A stretch of 64,000 bases of DNA, from assembly GCA_030765065.1 (NCBI GenBank), contig CM060990.1, positions 665,644,618 to 665,708,617 on the forward strand, read 5' to 3'. Below are positions 1 through 11,804 of the stretch, one piece after another. The translations under genes were made by a program, and so were the position numbers. Origin of the DNA: Deroplatys truncata (taxonomy: Eukaryota > Arthropoda > Insecta > Mantodea > Mantidae). Position 1 is the first letter of the stretch. Every line of letters begins with the position of its first letter. The notes beneath the pieces are model-generated. The model had not been told where the DNA came from and did not search any database. It was given only the letters and a program-made list of their open reading frames with translations.

Positions 1-430
1 ATGCCTTCTAGGTTTACTGGTCTATTATTATCCTATAAGTTTGTTTATTAAGGAAGATGGAATTTTTTTCTCAATTATACCATCCTTTGATTAAAATGTA
101 CTCATTTAAAAAAAAACAAGTATTCTATTGATACCAAAATAGATCCACAACAACACTTGGAGGTTCTTTTTAATCATTCTAAATTTTGATTAAGCTGTCT
201 TCAGTAGTTTCTGAGAAAACAGGACATTTATACCAGAAAATGTCTCGTAATTTACAGAAAACTGTTGAAAGTAAAAATGGAGAAAACAAACTCGCATATA
301 TTTGCAAAGAAATAAACCACGTGGCTTGAGAACACAGAAGCTGCTATACTTAACAGTAGTGCTAATTTGTAGAGTAAAACTTCCCCTAAAAGATGGGCTA
401 AAGTTTACCACTCTGTACCATTTTTTTCTG
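1..430. repeat. Unclassified repeat R-G, copy 1
   Basis: This AT-rich stretch matches 61075-61985 in the same orientation. The strongest shared segment is about 265-420, beginning at the motif aaaatggagaaaacaaac and ending in the motif gggctaaagtttaccactc. It has no coding potential that I recognise. Its value is that it keeps the uninterrupted version of a site that carries a mariner-type insertion in the second copy. The class is unknown. Confidence 0.7.
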
Positions 431-623
431 TGAAGTGGTGCAAAATTTTCAGTACAAAATGACAGTACCATTTTTAAAAATGTATTCAAAATATAATTAT
501 TGTGCCTGTAATGATAAAGTATATTTCAAATTAAAGAGAAAATTTGAGACTGTATAATAATTAAAATGTAATTTTTAGCAATATTCGCCCTTTAACCTCC
601 CTTTAATGCACACAAGGATACCT

Positions 624-695
624 TGCCATGGTAGCTCAAGTGGGAAGGGCATCGGTACGTGAGTCAAAAATACGTGTTTCAAGTCCCGGCCGTCC
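624..695 (+). repeat. tRNA-like head fragment (S8-type)
   Basis: An A-box-like segment (catggtagctca) and a B-box-like segment (gtttcaagtccc) lie at tRNA-like spacing. The stretch resembles the tRNA-like part of S8 at 43480. It directly abuts an S2 SINE on the opposite strand. It is diverged and unlikely to be a functional tRNA. Confidence 0.45.
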
Positions 696-988
696 CAGGA
701 CTTGTTCAGACGCTTGTAGGGGAGCAGACAGACTATTTGGATCGGATAGAAGAACCAAGATGGGTGATCAGCCCGAAGCCTGGTATGAGAGCGAGGATGG
801 AAGGAGATGATATGAAACGACGGTGAGATGGATGAAAGGAAAGAAGGTGATGGAGCAGTTGTTGGAATGAATGGTCGAGGAAATCGGAGAAAACCCGCCC
901 GGACGCCGCCTTATCCACCACAAATCCCACATACAATTCCTTGGAATCGAACTTGGTGAGAGGCGAGCGAACCACTCGGTCACGGCGC
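680..988 (-). mobile_element. SINE family S2, copy b
   Basis: Read on the minus strand, this has a Ser/Leu-tRNA-like head (gccgtgaccgagtggtt) at about 985. It continues with the family body, including gtgggatttgtggtgga and cttcgggctgatcaccca. The 3' part is shortened compared with copy a at 2363. Short open frames through it on both strands are by-products of the SINE body. No target duplication was found. Confidence 0.85.
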
Positions 989-2349
989 CGTCAGCAGTAA
1001 ATTAAAGTCTGCTTTAACTTTCCAGTTTTATATTTCTGCCTGAACAAGGTTTGTTTTTAAGATTCATAAGTGGATTGTTAAGAAAATTAAGCAATACAGA
1101 TAAATTAAGTAAAAATAAGTAAGCTGATAGGTAGTGACGCAAGTTCCATGTTTCAAGGACTCAGCTGCTAGTGCTAACAATAAGTATTCATCCTCCGTTC
1201 GTCATACATGTGTGTTTATTCACTTAAAACACAGATGGGCTGTTCATTCTCTGCGCCCTACCTTACGATGTGGTTTCATTAGATATGACTTGGAAAGTGA
1301 AGTGCTTTCTGTGAATGTTGGTGTGTCTAAAGCGGTTCGGAATATTGTCGGTCAAGCGAGATTCTTGAAACAAACCTGGGAATGTGTTAGTCCAATCAGA
1401 TTGTCGTCCTTTTAGAAAGTAAATTATAATAAATGCTTTCAAAAATTTTCTCATTTGGACGTTTGGACCAATCGCGTTGTTAGATTTATTTAAGTATTTA
1501 AGTTTGTTTTTAATCTATGCAGCCTACTAAGAGGCAGATATACCTAACTCCTGTCTTCCTCACCCACTTCACAAATCATACCTGAAGGCTTCAATCTCGG
1601 TGAAAGACAGGTTGAAGGGACACAAGGTACTCCGCATTAAAGTCCATCTTAATAACATTTTAACTTTCTACCAGAGCTCCACCAGTTTTCTCGCTGATTT
1701 TATAAATTTTAAGTACACGAAATAATTTACCAGTATCTCTGGAAACTCCCACTATACACAGATATTAAGTTAGTATTTCAATTCTGACATGAATGAGAGA
1801 AAGTATATTTGATATAGAATATCTTGTGTGATTTGATGGAGTGAAAACTTCCAATTGATCTTGCTAAAAGGTTTTAACAAATAAGCAAAGTTTCGAGTTG
1901 TTAACACAACCAATCTAGTGTAAAGTTATCCGTGTTAAAAAGTGACAGCACTAGTTAAATTTGCATAACTTTCTCCTCTTGCCCTTACAGATTTTGCTTG
2001 GATTGGATATTTATGCTTATGATATTACTGTATGAAACTTTCAAACAAGTTATCCTGGAGAAGAAATTAGGGAAGAAATGATTAAAATTAAAGAAACGAA
2101 TGCGACCCTACAGCATACATTACGGTGCAGTACATTAATAATTACTTCGCTGTAATGGCTATTTGGGGTTTGAACCATTGATCTCGGAGTTTAAATTACT
2201 ATTTTCAGAGCGCTAAACCAATCTATCGCGTGATGCTAGAATTATTTACGTAGAAGTATTTCCGTACCGCCTTGCTCTTGGTTATATTCCAACGTATTGT
2301 TTTTTAAGCTTTATGCAGCTTCTTTTGATACGTAAAAGATTTAATAGTT
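989..2349. other. No recognisable feature
   Basis: The stretch is AT-rich with only short accidental open frames. I see no motif, terminal repeat or match to other parts of the window. Confidence 0.5.
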
Positions 2350-2362
2350 AAATGACCTTTAG

Positions 2363-2738
2363 GGGCTGCGCCGTGGCCGAGTGGTTAGACCGCTCTCACC
2401 GAGGTGGCCTGGGTTCAATCCCAGGGACCCGCATGTGGGATTTGTGGTGGACAAGGCGGCGTCTGGGCGGGTTTTCTCCGGGTTCTCCGGTTTCCCCCGC
2501 CATTCATTCCACCAACTGCTCCATCATCACCTTTCCTTTCATCCATTTCACCATCATTTCGTTTCATCTACTTCCTCCCTCCCATACCAGGCATCGGGCT
2601 GATCACCCATCCTGGAGATTCTGTCTGTTCCATGAGTGTCTGCTCCTCGACGGGCATCTGACCCCAGGCACCCGCCTGTAAGTCCTGGGGGTGTAAGTTC
2701 TACATAAGATTATGTTAAACAGCGAATGAAATGAAATG
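2363..2738 (+). mobile_element. SINE family S2, copy a, intact with target duplication
   Basis: This is a full-length tRNA-derived SINE. The head has a Ser/Leu-like A box (tggccgagtggtt) and a B box (ggttcaatccc). The body contains tttcccccgccattcattcc and ggcatcgggctgatcaccca, and the 3' end is a short (atgaa)n tail. A 13-bp direct repeat, aaatgacctttag, flanks it at 2350-2362 and 2739-2751 and fits LINE-mediated retroposition. RNA polymerase III would be expected to transcribe it from the internal boxes. In the body, a 77-bp segment lies between two AGGCA motifs. This is the segment amplified at 23.4-24.5 kb. Confidence 0.93.
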
Positions 2739-2765
2739 AAATGACCTTTAGTAGTATTTACTGCA

Positions 2766-3003
2766 TATAGCACCACAGGCGGTGACACTGGTGATGCATG
2801 AAGTGATAATTGGGTAAGGAAATTTGGGAAGGAAACATTCCAGTCCTCAATTTAGGGTACTTTCCCGACTTTTGCCAGTTCTAGGTCTAAGGGAAACCTG
2901 TAAGAAACCTGTCAAGCATGGCTGACAGTCCTGGCGAGATCTGAACCGCAGACCTTCCGTTCACGAGTCCGTGCCTAACGAATTCAGCTACCCCTGTGGG
3001 TAA
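2766..3003 (-). mobile_element. SINE family S6, copy 1
   Basis: On the minus strand this begins with a tRNA-like head (cacaggggtagctgaattcg) with a B box around 2945. It runs through a body shared with 11510-11740 and 15488-15716, and ends in caccgcctgtggtgct. It lies just downstream of the S2 copy's target duplication. Confidence 0.75.
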
Positions 3004-3079
3004 TAGTTAAAGATAAATACTCTACAAATAGCACAGGTCCAGAAAAATCATTTCGTTGCGAAAGGGGTAACATTTTCAC

Positions 3080-3520
3080 TATCGATCGGCATAACTCGGG
3101 CGGTAACGTGGTCGTGGGTTCCATTCCCGTGGCCGACTTTCTTGACCAATTGCTTTTTTTCGGGGTTTCCCCGGGCCGCTAGGCAGATGTTAGAAGGATC
3201 ATCCCCCGAATTTCATATCGCTCCATTTCTTCTCCACTTCACCTTTCAACTGCTTGGTTTCTTTCAGGGTTACAAGTGTCGGCAGGAGGGGAAAAAATTC
3301 TCTAAGTAAACCTTCGTTCCCCGGACAGCGAGCGGTCTCCGCGTCCCGGGGCCCACCGAGAGGGAGGGGAGCCATCTGCACCAGCCGGAGAGTTCACATC
3401 TGTAAATAATAGGGACCCTGCCTTATGTCTGTCGTGCCTCCCGTTCCTGCCGCATTCCTGGGGCGCTCCGCAGTGGGGTACAGAAGCTCTGTGTAGGTCG
3501 AGGTGCTAAGCCCCCCCCCC
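3080..3520 (+). mobile_element. SINE family S5, copy 1
   Basis: The tRNA-like head is degenerate (gggcggtaacgtggtcgtggg, then a B-box-like gttccattccc). The GC-rich body from about 3210 is shared with 14696-14965, for example ggttacaagtgtcggcagg and cctgtctgtcgtgcctcc-like segments. The 3' boundary is uncertain and lies near a C-rich tract at 3511-3520. Confidence 0.7.
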
Positions 3521-4247
3521 GCTCCTGGTCCTATCCTAACGTTTTAGTAAGACTAAAATCTACGGGTTGTGTAGAAATGAAAACGTAGCGACGGTTTATT
3601 CACCTGATATAAATATTTATTTAAACACAGTTTTCGTCTCGTAACTTTCAAGTCTGAATGACTATTTAATCTTAATTTAACTCAAACAAATATCATGTCA
3701 ATTTAGATATTTAAGGCAAAGCTTAACACCAGAGTTAATTGCATTTGTTCTGTTCATCACTAGCCTCTCCACTTTAAAATTTCAAAAGACAGCCTTGATG
3801 CTATTTTGGAAAATGCATTCATGTGATATGCATTTCATTTGTTCTCGCATCTTTTGTTTTCTTCCGTCTCGGGAATCGGGATTATTAGTATTGATTAAAG
3901 CTGAATTATGTAAAACCACAAGCAACACTACAAAATGTTGGCGAACTGTTCTGAAACAAGCTCGAATTGATGTAATTGCATGCATGACATTTCACCAACA
4001 AACCGTGATTTCATCCAACTGACTGGTTCACTCTTTGATCAAACTCAAATGACTCCAAATTCCCCAAACGATAAAAGACAACAAAAACTGTGATAAAATG
4101 AATAAAATTTATTAAAAACGAATGTACTGAATGTCAAAATACCGGTGTATCGTCTGAAATTTCCAACAGATGGTGGCTGGGGACCAGAACTAAAATGCAA
4201 TCGATTCTTCTTTTCAACTTCGCCATCAGTGATCTAGTGTTTATGTC
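3521..4247. other. No recognisable feature
   Basis: The sequence is AT-rich. Two overlapping antisense open frames at 3782-4022 show no domain and look accidental. Confidence 0.5.
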
Positions 4248-4530
4248 GTCCTCCGTAGTGTAGTGGTTACCATGCTAGCCTCTAGTTCTCGAGGTCGCGG
4301 GTTCAAACCCGGTGGAGGGCGATGGATTTTTTCGGGCGTAAAAATCCTTAGCCTGTCTTCCTTCGGAAGGGAAGTAAATCCGGTCGTCCCGTGTCGTAGA
4401 TTTACGGCACGTAAAAGAATCACAAGCCTGATAAAGAGGCCTCTCAGCGAAATTCCCGGTCTTTCAGCTCAATATAGAATGGGACGCTAAGGACCACAGC
4501 AGTTAAAGAGCGTTCCTAAATAAAACTCAA
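4248..4530 (+). mobile_element. SINE family S1, copy a, near full length
   Basis: The Val-tRNA-like head, gtcctccgtagtgtagtggt, has an acceptor-stem partner ggagggc and a perfect T-arm, cgggttcaaacccgg. The body contains a short hairpin, cttccttcggaagg, and the 3' end is taaataaaactcaattt. Six other copies occur in the window (17807, 18396, 33664, 36698, 41846 and, very degraded, 60327). Confidence 0.92.
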
Positions 4531-4957
4531 TTTTTAATTTTTGTTTTAATAGCATTAATCTCAAATAAAGACTCGGTTATATAACGCTGAAATTTTGAAA
4601 TGAGAACCGCACGTGTTTTCACACGAGCTGTTGCAAAGTGTTAAATTGTGAGTATTAGTGAACTGAACTACAAAAGCAGAAATAAAGAATAAGAAGTTCA
4701 TAAATTCATTTAATTTGTTAATAACACTTAATGTTTTAGTGTTTAAAGTCGCTCAACGATTATAGGACTTCAAGACAGCGAATTATATTAATCAAATGAA
4801 GGTCAAAATGCCCTCGTGTCTACTTCTATTCACACTTCTAACCTAAAGCTAAACGCTAGAATAAACCTAAATAGCAAATTCCTCCCAAAGAGAGACTGCT
4901 TATCTTGTCTTCATGTCCCCAGAAAATGCGCTTTCAGTTTCTACTGTATACCTGCAC
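4531..4957. other. No recognisable feature
   Basis: AT-rich sequence with no repeat match or plausible coding frame. Confidence 0.5.
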
Positions 4958-5222
4958 CGACCTGCGCCGGAGTAGCGCAATGGCTTCGTTTCTGGTTCTC
5001 GTACTGAGGGTCCGGGATTTGATTCCCTGCTCTGTAGTAACGATTTTAAGTCGGCCCTACCCATGACAGCCTTTGACTTGCTCATGTGAAGTATACCTAA
5101 CGTGGTTCGGAGTCAACGGTAAAAGCTGTAGGTCCACTCATCCACCGCCATCCTCATCATCGAAGGCAGAGGAATCTGCCTGCTGGGTGCCTATGGGGAG
5201 CCTTAGAAACGACGACGACGTT
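4958..5222 (+). mobile_element. SINE family S7 with (acg)n tail
   Basis: The tRNA-like head carries an A box (agtagcgcaatggct) and a B-box-like segment (gggatttgattccc). The body ends in ggtgcctatggggagcctta followed by a short (acg)n tail at 5210-5221. Only one copy is in the window, so family status rests on this architecture. Confidence 0.65.
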
Positions 5223-5659
5223 CCCAGTGTGTTCTAGCAGACGTTATTTACTCGCTGTGAATGCTAACCAACTTCGAAAGACTCGAGAAAGAGGGAGGGA
5301 GGAACCGAAGAGAGGAATAAGAGGAACAAAAGTAATGATCCAACCCGTATAAACCTGCTGGTGGTTCATTCAATATTGCCTCTGATAGATGAAGTAATAC
5401 ATCTTGGCATCAAAGCGTTTTCACATCCATAGCGCCCGTTTCACAGTAAAACTTTACTTATGGAGACAAAAAATTATTTTAAATAATCGTCACTCTTAAT
5501 CATCGTTATTTAATGCTGATTTATGCTTATATAACTGCCAAAAAGTTCAACTCACCCGGATGAAGCGTTTATAATACTTGCATTTCTGGAGAAAGTGTTT
5601 ATGAGACGTGTTTTTAGAGTAAGTACCGGCAGTATAATACTTTATTATCATTCATTACC

Positions 5660-6122
5660 TTACACCTTACAAACTACGGAGTTCTTCGTGAGGTAGGATG
5701 CTGGGAAGATGCTGTATTTGCTAAACTAAATGTAGTTAGGTACTGGCTGCGAATAATTAAAGGTGATCAAACAACTCTGAGAGCAATATGTTATCGCCAT
5801 CAAATGAACAACATAGAGCATCCAAAATGGTGGGCGGCGGGGTTACAACGGGAATTATCAAAAATTGGCGTAAACGATATCTGGCAAAGGGGTAATGAAA
5901 ATACACACAGTGCCGTGAAGGAAGTCAAAAGACGACTATGTGATATAAACAGGCAGAAAATAGAGTCTGAATGCAGACAAAGATCAACATTGGAGCCACA
6001 AAATGAAATAAAAACTAGGTGGGGTAAGGAAACATATATTTTGGAATTAGGTATAAAACAGAGGACGGGAACAAGAAGACTGGACGCATATTTTGGCAGT
6101 ATGCGTGCAGATGGAGAGTATT
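5660..6122 (+). pseudogene. LINE polyprotein C-terminal remnant
   Basis: An open frame runs from about 5660 to the stop at 6120-6122. Its residues LREVGCWEDA, KLNVVRYWLRII and LRAICYRHQ fit the post-reverse-transcriptase region typical of animal non-LTR retrotransposons, where a (K/R)LRYW motif is common. Neither the endonuclease nor the reverse transcriptase core is visible upstream, so this is a 5'-truncated, decayed copy. The C-terminal 40 residues are not recognisable. No target duplication or A-rich tail was found. The family assignment is by motif resemblance only. Confidence 0.55.
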
Positions 6123-6301
6123 AGGAAACAATTATTACCGGAAGTATTTTTGGCTTCCAACAGACGGAGGGCAGCCTGCTGGGTCTTGATTCTAAACAGT
6201 CAAAACTGGCCAAGCTTGCGCACATACTTAATGGAAGTACGTGTACTAAGAGATAAGGTGTTTATGTAAATTTTCTTGAAATATATGTGGTACTTGAGCA
6301 C

Positions 6302-6302
<1 letters not shown>

Positions 6303-6346
<44 letters not shown>
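6303..6346. repeat. (TG)n microsatellite
   Basis: An uninterrupted dinucleotide tract of about 22 units. Confidence 0.97.
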
Positions 6347-6348
<2 letters not shown>

Positions 6349-6526
6349 TGCTTTTCAATTTTATATGTATGTATATAATGTGGTGATTATAAACATAGTT
6401 GTTTCTGGTCTATTCTGCAAGTCACGTATACAGATCAGGTATTTTTCTAGAGAGCATGTACGGTCTTAGGACCCATGCTACTGTGTTATGCAATTAATGT
6501 AATACTAAGTACTTAATAAATACCAT

Positions 6527-7009
<483 letters not shown>

Positions 7010-7180
7010 TTCGAAACGCTCTAATAACAGGAAAACACAAAGTGACAATCTCTCACAGCTGCGTCTGCGTTCCTAATGATTGGAGGAAGTGATCGCGCAT
7101 GCTCAAAATGGCAACTGCAACGCCGCAACGGAAAGATATTAAAACGGTTCTTACTTTAAAAACACGCCTCTTAATTCCTG

Positions 7181-7689
7181 ACTTTAAAATGAATCATTAG
7201 TTACATTACATTATATTAGTTACATTATATCATTCGTACAGTTTCGTAGGGTGTAAACAAAGTATGTACAGTTTTGATTATTTCAATAGCTGAAGGCACT
7301 GTTCATACACTACATTCAGATGTAACTATTGGCTTTAGGCAAGCATCCAGCTGTATACAAATATCGATGACCCACGCTGCAGTGCTATTTGATGTACTGG
7401 TGTACGAGAGAATGCAGGCCGTGTAAGTCAGTCAACCGCTATAATGCATGATAAAATAGTTATTCTAAAAGTGTTCCATACAACAAGAGTCTAGAGTTAG
7501 GATACCAGGACTGAGTTTTTAGAGGAAAATGACAGTTTTTGGTTTTTTAATTGTATCATAAAATATTCTATAGACACCTGTGAATCATTTTTACAAAACG
7601 TTTTCACTATACGCTATTTTTAAAAACAGAGCGACATGTTTAAATCACCCGTGTGCTCCGTTTAAACCTCACTGAACCCTTTTGGTATG
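7181..7689. other. Mostly unannotated; includes a 90-bp duplicated segment
   Basis: Apart from the direct repeat listed at 7411-7500, I see no feature here. Confidence 0.5.
7411..7500. repeat. 90-bp direct repeat, copy 1
   Basis: Matches 8920-9009 in the same orientation, for example the shared motif tataatgcatgataaaat. The copies lie about 1.5 kb apart on either side of the LINE fragment at 7690-8428. The origin is unknown; it could be a local duplication or the ends of an unclassified element. Confidence 0.75.
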
Positions 7690-8428
7690 ATCATGATGAT
7701 GATTTTTGTTTAAGGGCGCTCAACTGCTTGGTCATTAGCACCCTTTTAAAACAGATCATGGAAAAGGCCAGAGATAAAGATCAGTACAAAATACCATGGC
7801 AAAGACCAGATAGCAAAAGCCAGATATAAAGATAAATATAAAATAACATATGAAAAGTTAGAAATAAATACAAGTATATAAAACTAAACCAAGAAGTATG
7901 AAATACCTAAATTCACCAAAACTAAATCCGTATTTGGAAATTTACATTTGACACAAAATTAAAAATACTATCAACCGCTTGCTTATCATTCGCTAAGACC
8001 TCCGCAAGACTGGCCGGTAGTTGCAGAGTGTCCCGAAGATGTGCTAAAGCAATGCACTCTAGCACTACGTGATGGATCGACAGACCTTCCTTACAAAGTG
8101 GACAAACAGAAGCAGCGTCACCCTTAAAAAGATAACTGTGCGTAAGATTGCAGTGGCCAATGCGCTACCGAGCCAGAATAACCTCCTCACGACGACATAC
8201 GCGAGAGGAAGTAACCCATTATATCGGAATGTACTTCACTACTCTAAGCTTATTTCCGCGGAGAGCTAACCACTCCTCGCGCCAGCACAACAGCACCGCT
8301 CTCCGCAAAACAAACCTAAAGTCTTCCTTCCGACGTTACTCGAGGGATTGTAACACTGGGTTCTGTAATTGTCGCCTTAACTATCAAATCTGCAAGTTCG
8401 TTCCTCGGCAAGCCAACGTGCTCTTTCG
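7690..8428 (-). pseudogene. LINE 3' end: RNase H tail, CCHC finger and 3' UTR
   Basis: On the minus strand the remnant begins inside an RNase H-like end (HVGLPRNELAD, the usual HxGxxGNExAD signature). A frameshift and two in-frame stops follow. Then comes RIGHCNLTHSYLF and a zinc-knuckle-like CPLCKEGLSIHHVVLEC, which closes many I/R1/Jockey-type LINE ORF2 proteins. The native stop is at 7922-7924. A 3' UTR continues to about 7690 and ends in gcgcccttaaacaaaaatca and a short (ATC)n tail. The copy is 5'-truncated and inactive. The clade cannot be settled by eye. Confidence 0.85.
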
Positions 8429-8919
8429 GTATGTGCTTTTTCTCAGTTTTAAATTTTTGCGCATGAAATTTATACCTTGCATTTCAGTTCTGCTCTGATT
8501 TGTACGAAAATTTGCACATTTAATATAAAATGTGTTATCTAAAGATTCAAGCCTGCATCTTATGATTTTTTATCCATTGGCTCACAAAAAGTTAATTTGT
8601 ACTGAAAAACTGGGAAAATTTTAACACCAACTTCATGAAAACAAAAATTTATTTTTTCTACAACTAATAACATTAACTTAAATCAAATCCTTACATTTAT
8701 TTTCACTGTACTGAATTATTCGAAAAGTCGGAATCATAGATCTCTGACAAACTTGAATGTGTAAGGTAGTTTTAGAAAATGTACATTAAAAACATTCAGT
8801 TGTATTATCTGAGAAACTGTTTTAGGCTAGAGCTTTGAGCTTTTGCACAGTCATTTCTGTGTTTATTCATAATAAGTGTGTCAATTTTCGGTTGAATAAG
8901 TTTAAAACTAAAAACATTA
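8429..8919. other. No recognisable feature
   Basis: AT-rich, with no open frame of note and no internal repeat match. Confidence 0.5.
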
Positions 8920-9009
8920 GAATGCAAAACATGCAAGCCAGTCAACCTCTATAATGCATGATAAAATTAGTTGTTCTAGAAGTGTTCCTATAAACAAGAG
9001 TCTTAGACT
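8920..9009. repeat. 90-bp direct repeat, copy 2
   Basis: Partner of 7411-7500. It ends about 25 bp before the Tc1-like element. Confidence 0.75.
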
Positions 9010-9033
9010 TAAGCAGAACATTGCAGGTTAATA

Positions 9034-10269
9034 CACTACGTGATCAAAAGTATCCGGACACCTGGCTGAAAATGACGTACAAGCTCGTGGCGCCCTCCAT
9101 CGGTAATGCTGGAAGTCAATATGTTGTTGGCCCACCCTTAGCCATGTTCACTCTCGCAGGCATACTTTCAATCAGGTGCTGGAAGGTTTCTTGGGGAACG
9201 GCAGCCCATTCTTCACGGAGTGCGGAACTGAGGAGAGGTATCGATGTAGGTCGGTGAGGCCTGGCACGAAGTCGGCGTTCCAAAACATCCCAAAGGTGTT
9301 CTATAGGATTCAAGTCAGGACTCTGTGCAGGCCAGTCCATTAATGGGATGTTATTGTCGTGTAACCACTCCACCACAGCCCGTGCAGTATGAACAGGTGC
9401 TTGATCGTGTTGAAAGATGCAATCGCCATCCTCGAATTGCTCTTCAACAGTGGGAAGCAAGAAGGTGCTTAAAATATCAATGTGGGTCTGCGCTGTGATA
9501 GTGCCACGTAGAACAACAAGGGGTGCAAGCCCCTCCAGGAAAAACACGACCATACCATAACACCACCACCTCCGAATTTCACTGTTGGCACTACACACGC
9601 TGGCAGATGACGTTCACCGGGCATTCGCCATACCCACACCCTGCCATCGGATCGCCACATTGTGTACCGTGATTAGTCACTCCAAACAACGTTTTGCCAC
9701 TGTTCAATCATGTAATGTTGACGCTCCTTACACCAAGTGAGGCGTCGTTTGGCATTTTCCTGCGTGATGTGTGGCTTATGAGCAGCCGCTCGGCCATGGA
9801 ATCCAAGGTTTCTCATCTCATGCCTAACTGTCATAGTACTTGGAGTGGATCCTGATGCAGTTTGGAATTCTTGTGCGATGGTCTGGATAGATGTCTGCCT
9901 ATTACTCTTTACGATCCTCTTCAAATGTCGGCGGTCTCTCTCAGTCAACAGACGGGGTCGACCTGTACGCTTTAGTGCTGTACATGTCCCTTCACGTTTC
10001 CACTTCACTATCACATCAGAAACAGTGGACCTAGGGATGTTTAGGAATGTGGAAATCTCGCGTACAGACTTCTGACACAAGTGACACCCAATCACCTGAC
10101 CACGTTTGAAGTCCGTGAGTTCCACGGAGCGTCCCATTCTGCTGTTTCACGATGTCTATGACTACTGAGGTTGCGGATAATGAGTACCAGGCAGTACATG
10201 GCAGCACAATGCACCTAAAATGAATAACGTATGTTTGTAGGGGTGTCCGGATACTTTGATCACATAGTG
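9034..10269 (-). mobile_element. Tc1-like DNA transposon, 1.24 kb
   Basis: The terminal inverted repeats are cactacgtgatcaaaagtat at the left end and cactatgtgatcaaagtatc read inward from the right end. They match over about 28 bp with one mismatch and one single-base gap, and both run into ccggacacc. A TA dinucleotide flanks each side (9032-9033, 10270-10271), as expected for Tc1/mariner target duplication. One transposase gene on the minus strand fills the interior and is inactivated. The good terminal match and few lesions suggest relatively recent insertion compared with other elements here. Confidence 0.96.
9116..10137 (-). pseudogene. Tc1-like transposase, DD34E, broken
   Basis: Translation begins at ATG 10137. 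Residues 1-50 form the first helix-turn-helix (ISTFLNIPRSTVSDVI). A GRPR-type linker (KRTGRPRLL) and the second DNA-binding helix set follow. The first catalytic aspartate is in VVWSD, and the next codon is a stop (9670-9672), where the family normally has glutamate. The frame continues ([13 protein letters not shown]) and then shifts near 9530. The downstream frame carries the second aspartate (FQHDQAPVHTA) and, 34 residues later, the glutamate of SPDLNPIEHLWD. The catalytic triad residues are therefore all present but split by a nonsense codon and a frameshift. Total length, about 340 codons, is normal for Tc1. The gene cannot make an active enzyme; the ends might still be mobilised in trans. 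Confidence 0.95.
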
Positions 10270-10271
10270 TA

Positions 10272-11089
10272 TATTCTTCTGAGGCTCTAATACCCCTTGT
10301 TACAGTACATCTTTAAAGATAATGCATTGTTCTTATTATTGTTTTTCTGGGGAAATATAGTAGTATTTTGATTTATATTCAAAATGTAGCAATATTTATT
10401 TTAAAGATGCGTAGAATTACCTAAAGTGTCTTAAAATTTAAAACTGTCAGTAACAATTTCTATCGAATGTGCACTTTTTATTCGAGACAACTTTCGTATA
10501 CGGACTCAAATATCAACTTTTCTTTTAATATATAAGATGCTATTCGCAGCTATTCGAAAGTCTTTATTCGATAAAGTGAACCAATCGGACAGAACTGGGT
10601 AGAAGAGATAAAATGGGAAGAAACTGATGAAAATCCAATAGCTGGGTATCGCTTCTCTTTCCTTACAAGAATAGAAAATGTTCGATATAGCATGTTCCAG
10701 ATATAGCAGGAACAGACCTGTAGTTGAGTACTGACAATGGCAGTATCAGAGCAGATTTTTATCGCTTGGATTCAATTAATCGTAAAGCGAAAATTGGCTA
10801 GTGTCGTTAAAGCTTGATAAAGTACATAGGGCTTGGCAATTACCTTTATTTACCAGTGCCCCTTTGTGTTATTTATATTTCTACTTGTAATCTTCTCTTA
10901 TAAATAGCTCAGTGTAAGTACTGCAGTTTTTCTGGAAGAAAAGACCAGAAAAATTGGAGTTGTACAACTGAAAATTTGTTTAATAGTAACATTTGCAAAC
11001 GATTCACTTGGTGATTCAAATAGCATTTATTAATTCCTGAAACAATAATAAACCAGATATCTAAGAACCAAAACGTCTTTTAAACTCCG
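10272..11089. other. No recognisable feature
   Basis: AT-rich sequence. I see no open frame or repeat match. Confidence 0.5.
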
Positions 11090-11470
11090 GTACAGTCGAA
11101 TGCAAAAAAAAAAATCGTGCCCATGCTTTTGGTTACGTTTAGTGTTTTCCGTTCTTGAATGTTGGCAGAATTTCATTATGATTTGTGTTCCGCGCCTGCC
11201 TTAGGTGACACATCCTCTAATTGGTTTTAGCTGAAGTCCTACACGCTAGTATTGCCCTGCGAAGAAAGGTCAGGCCTATCTGGGTGATGAAAGGGGTGGA
11301 GAATTGACATATGCCTCCCATACTATCTCCTTAATCAGTTCGGCATTCAAGCATTAACCTCTGTACCCGAATGAGGGATGGAAGGCGCGGCAGAGGCGTG
11401 TTAATTATTGCTTTTCAACTTAAACCGCGGTTCCTCATATCGGTGCGATCCGACTGCATATATGAACATA
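11090..11470 (+). repeat. Repeat R-E, copy 1
   Basis: Direct-orientation relative of 11805-12180 and 14420-14695, sharing gatgcttttggtta near the start, gaaaggggtggagaat, and (with copy 2) ggatggaaggcgcggcagag. It lacks a central piece present in copy 2. The class is unknown. Confidence 0.8.
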
Positions 11471-11509
11471 AGCCGATAATATTTAACACCCGTTCTTACT
11501 ACATGAGGT

Positions 11510-11740
11510 TACACTGGTGGTACATGAAATGAAATGACATGACAATTAGGAAAGCAAATTTGGGAAAGAAACGTTCCAACCTTAAGTTTAGGGTACCTTC
11601 TCGGCATTTGCCATTTATGAGGACTAGGAAAACCTAGAAAAAATCCCAGTCATGGAGAATGGTCCTGGCGGGATCCGAACTGCAAACTTTCCGATGACAA
11701 TCAGTGGCTCAACGACCTCGCCTATTCGTGTGAGTATATG
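11510..11740 (-). mobile_element. SINE family S6, copy 2
   Basis: Matches the S6 body at 2766 and 15488, including tttgggaaagaaacgttcc and a B-box-side gggatccgaactgc. The tRNA-like head is at the right end. It lies between two R-E copies. Confidence 0.72.
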
Positions 11741-11804
11741 AAACTAAAATTATTTAGGTAATGAAGCTGTGAAGGACAGAAAGTGCAAGATTTTTACTTT
11801 CTCT

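Noticed and set aside
4248..4320. tRNA-Val gene
   Set aside because: It is the head of a SINE family with seven copies in the window; anticodon-stem pairing is poor.
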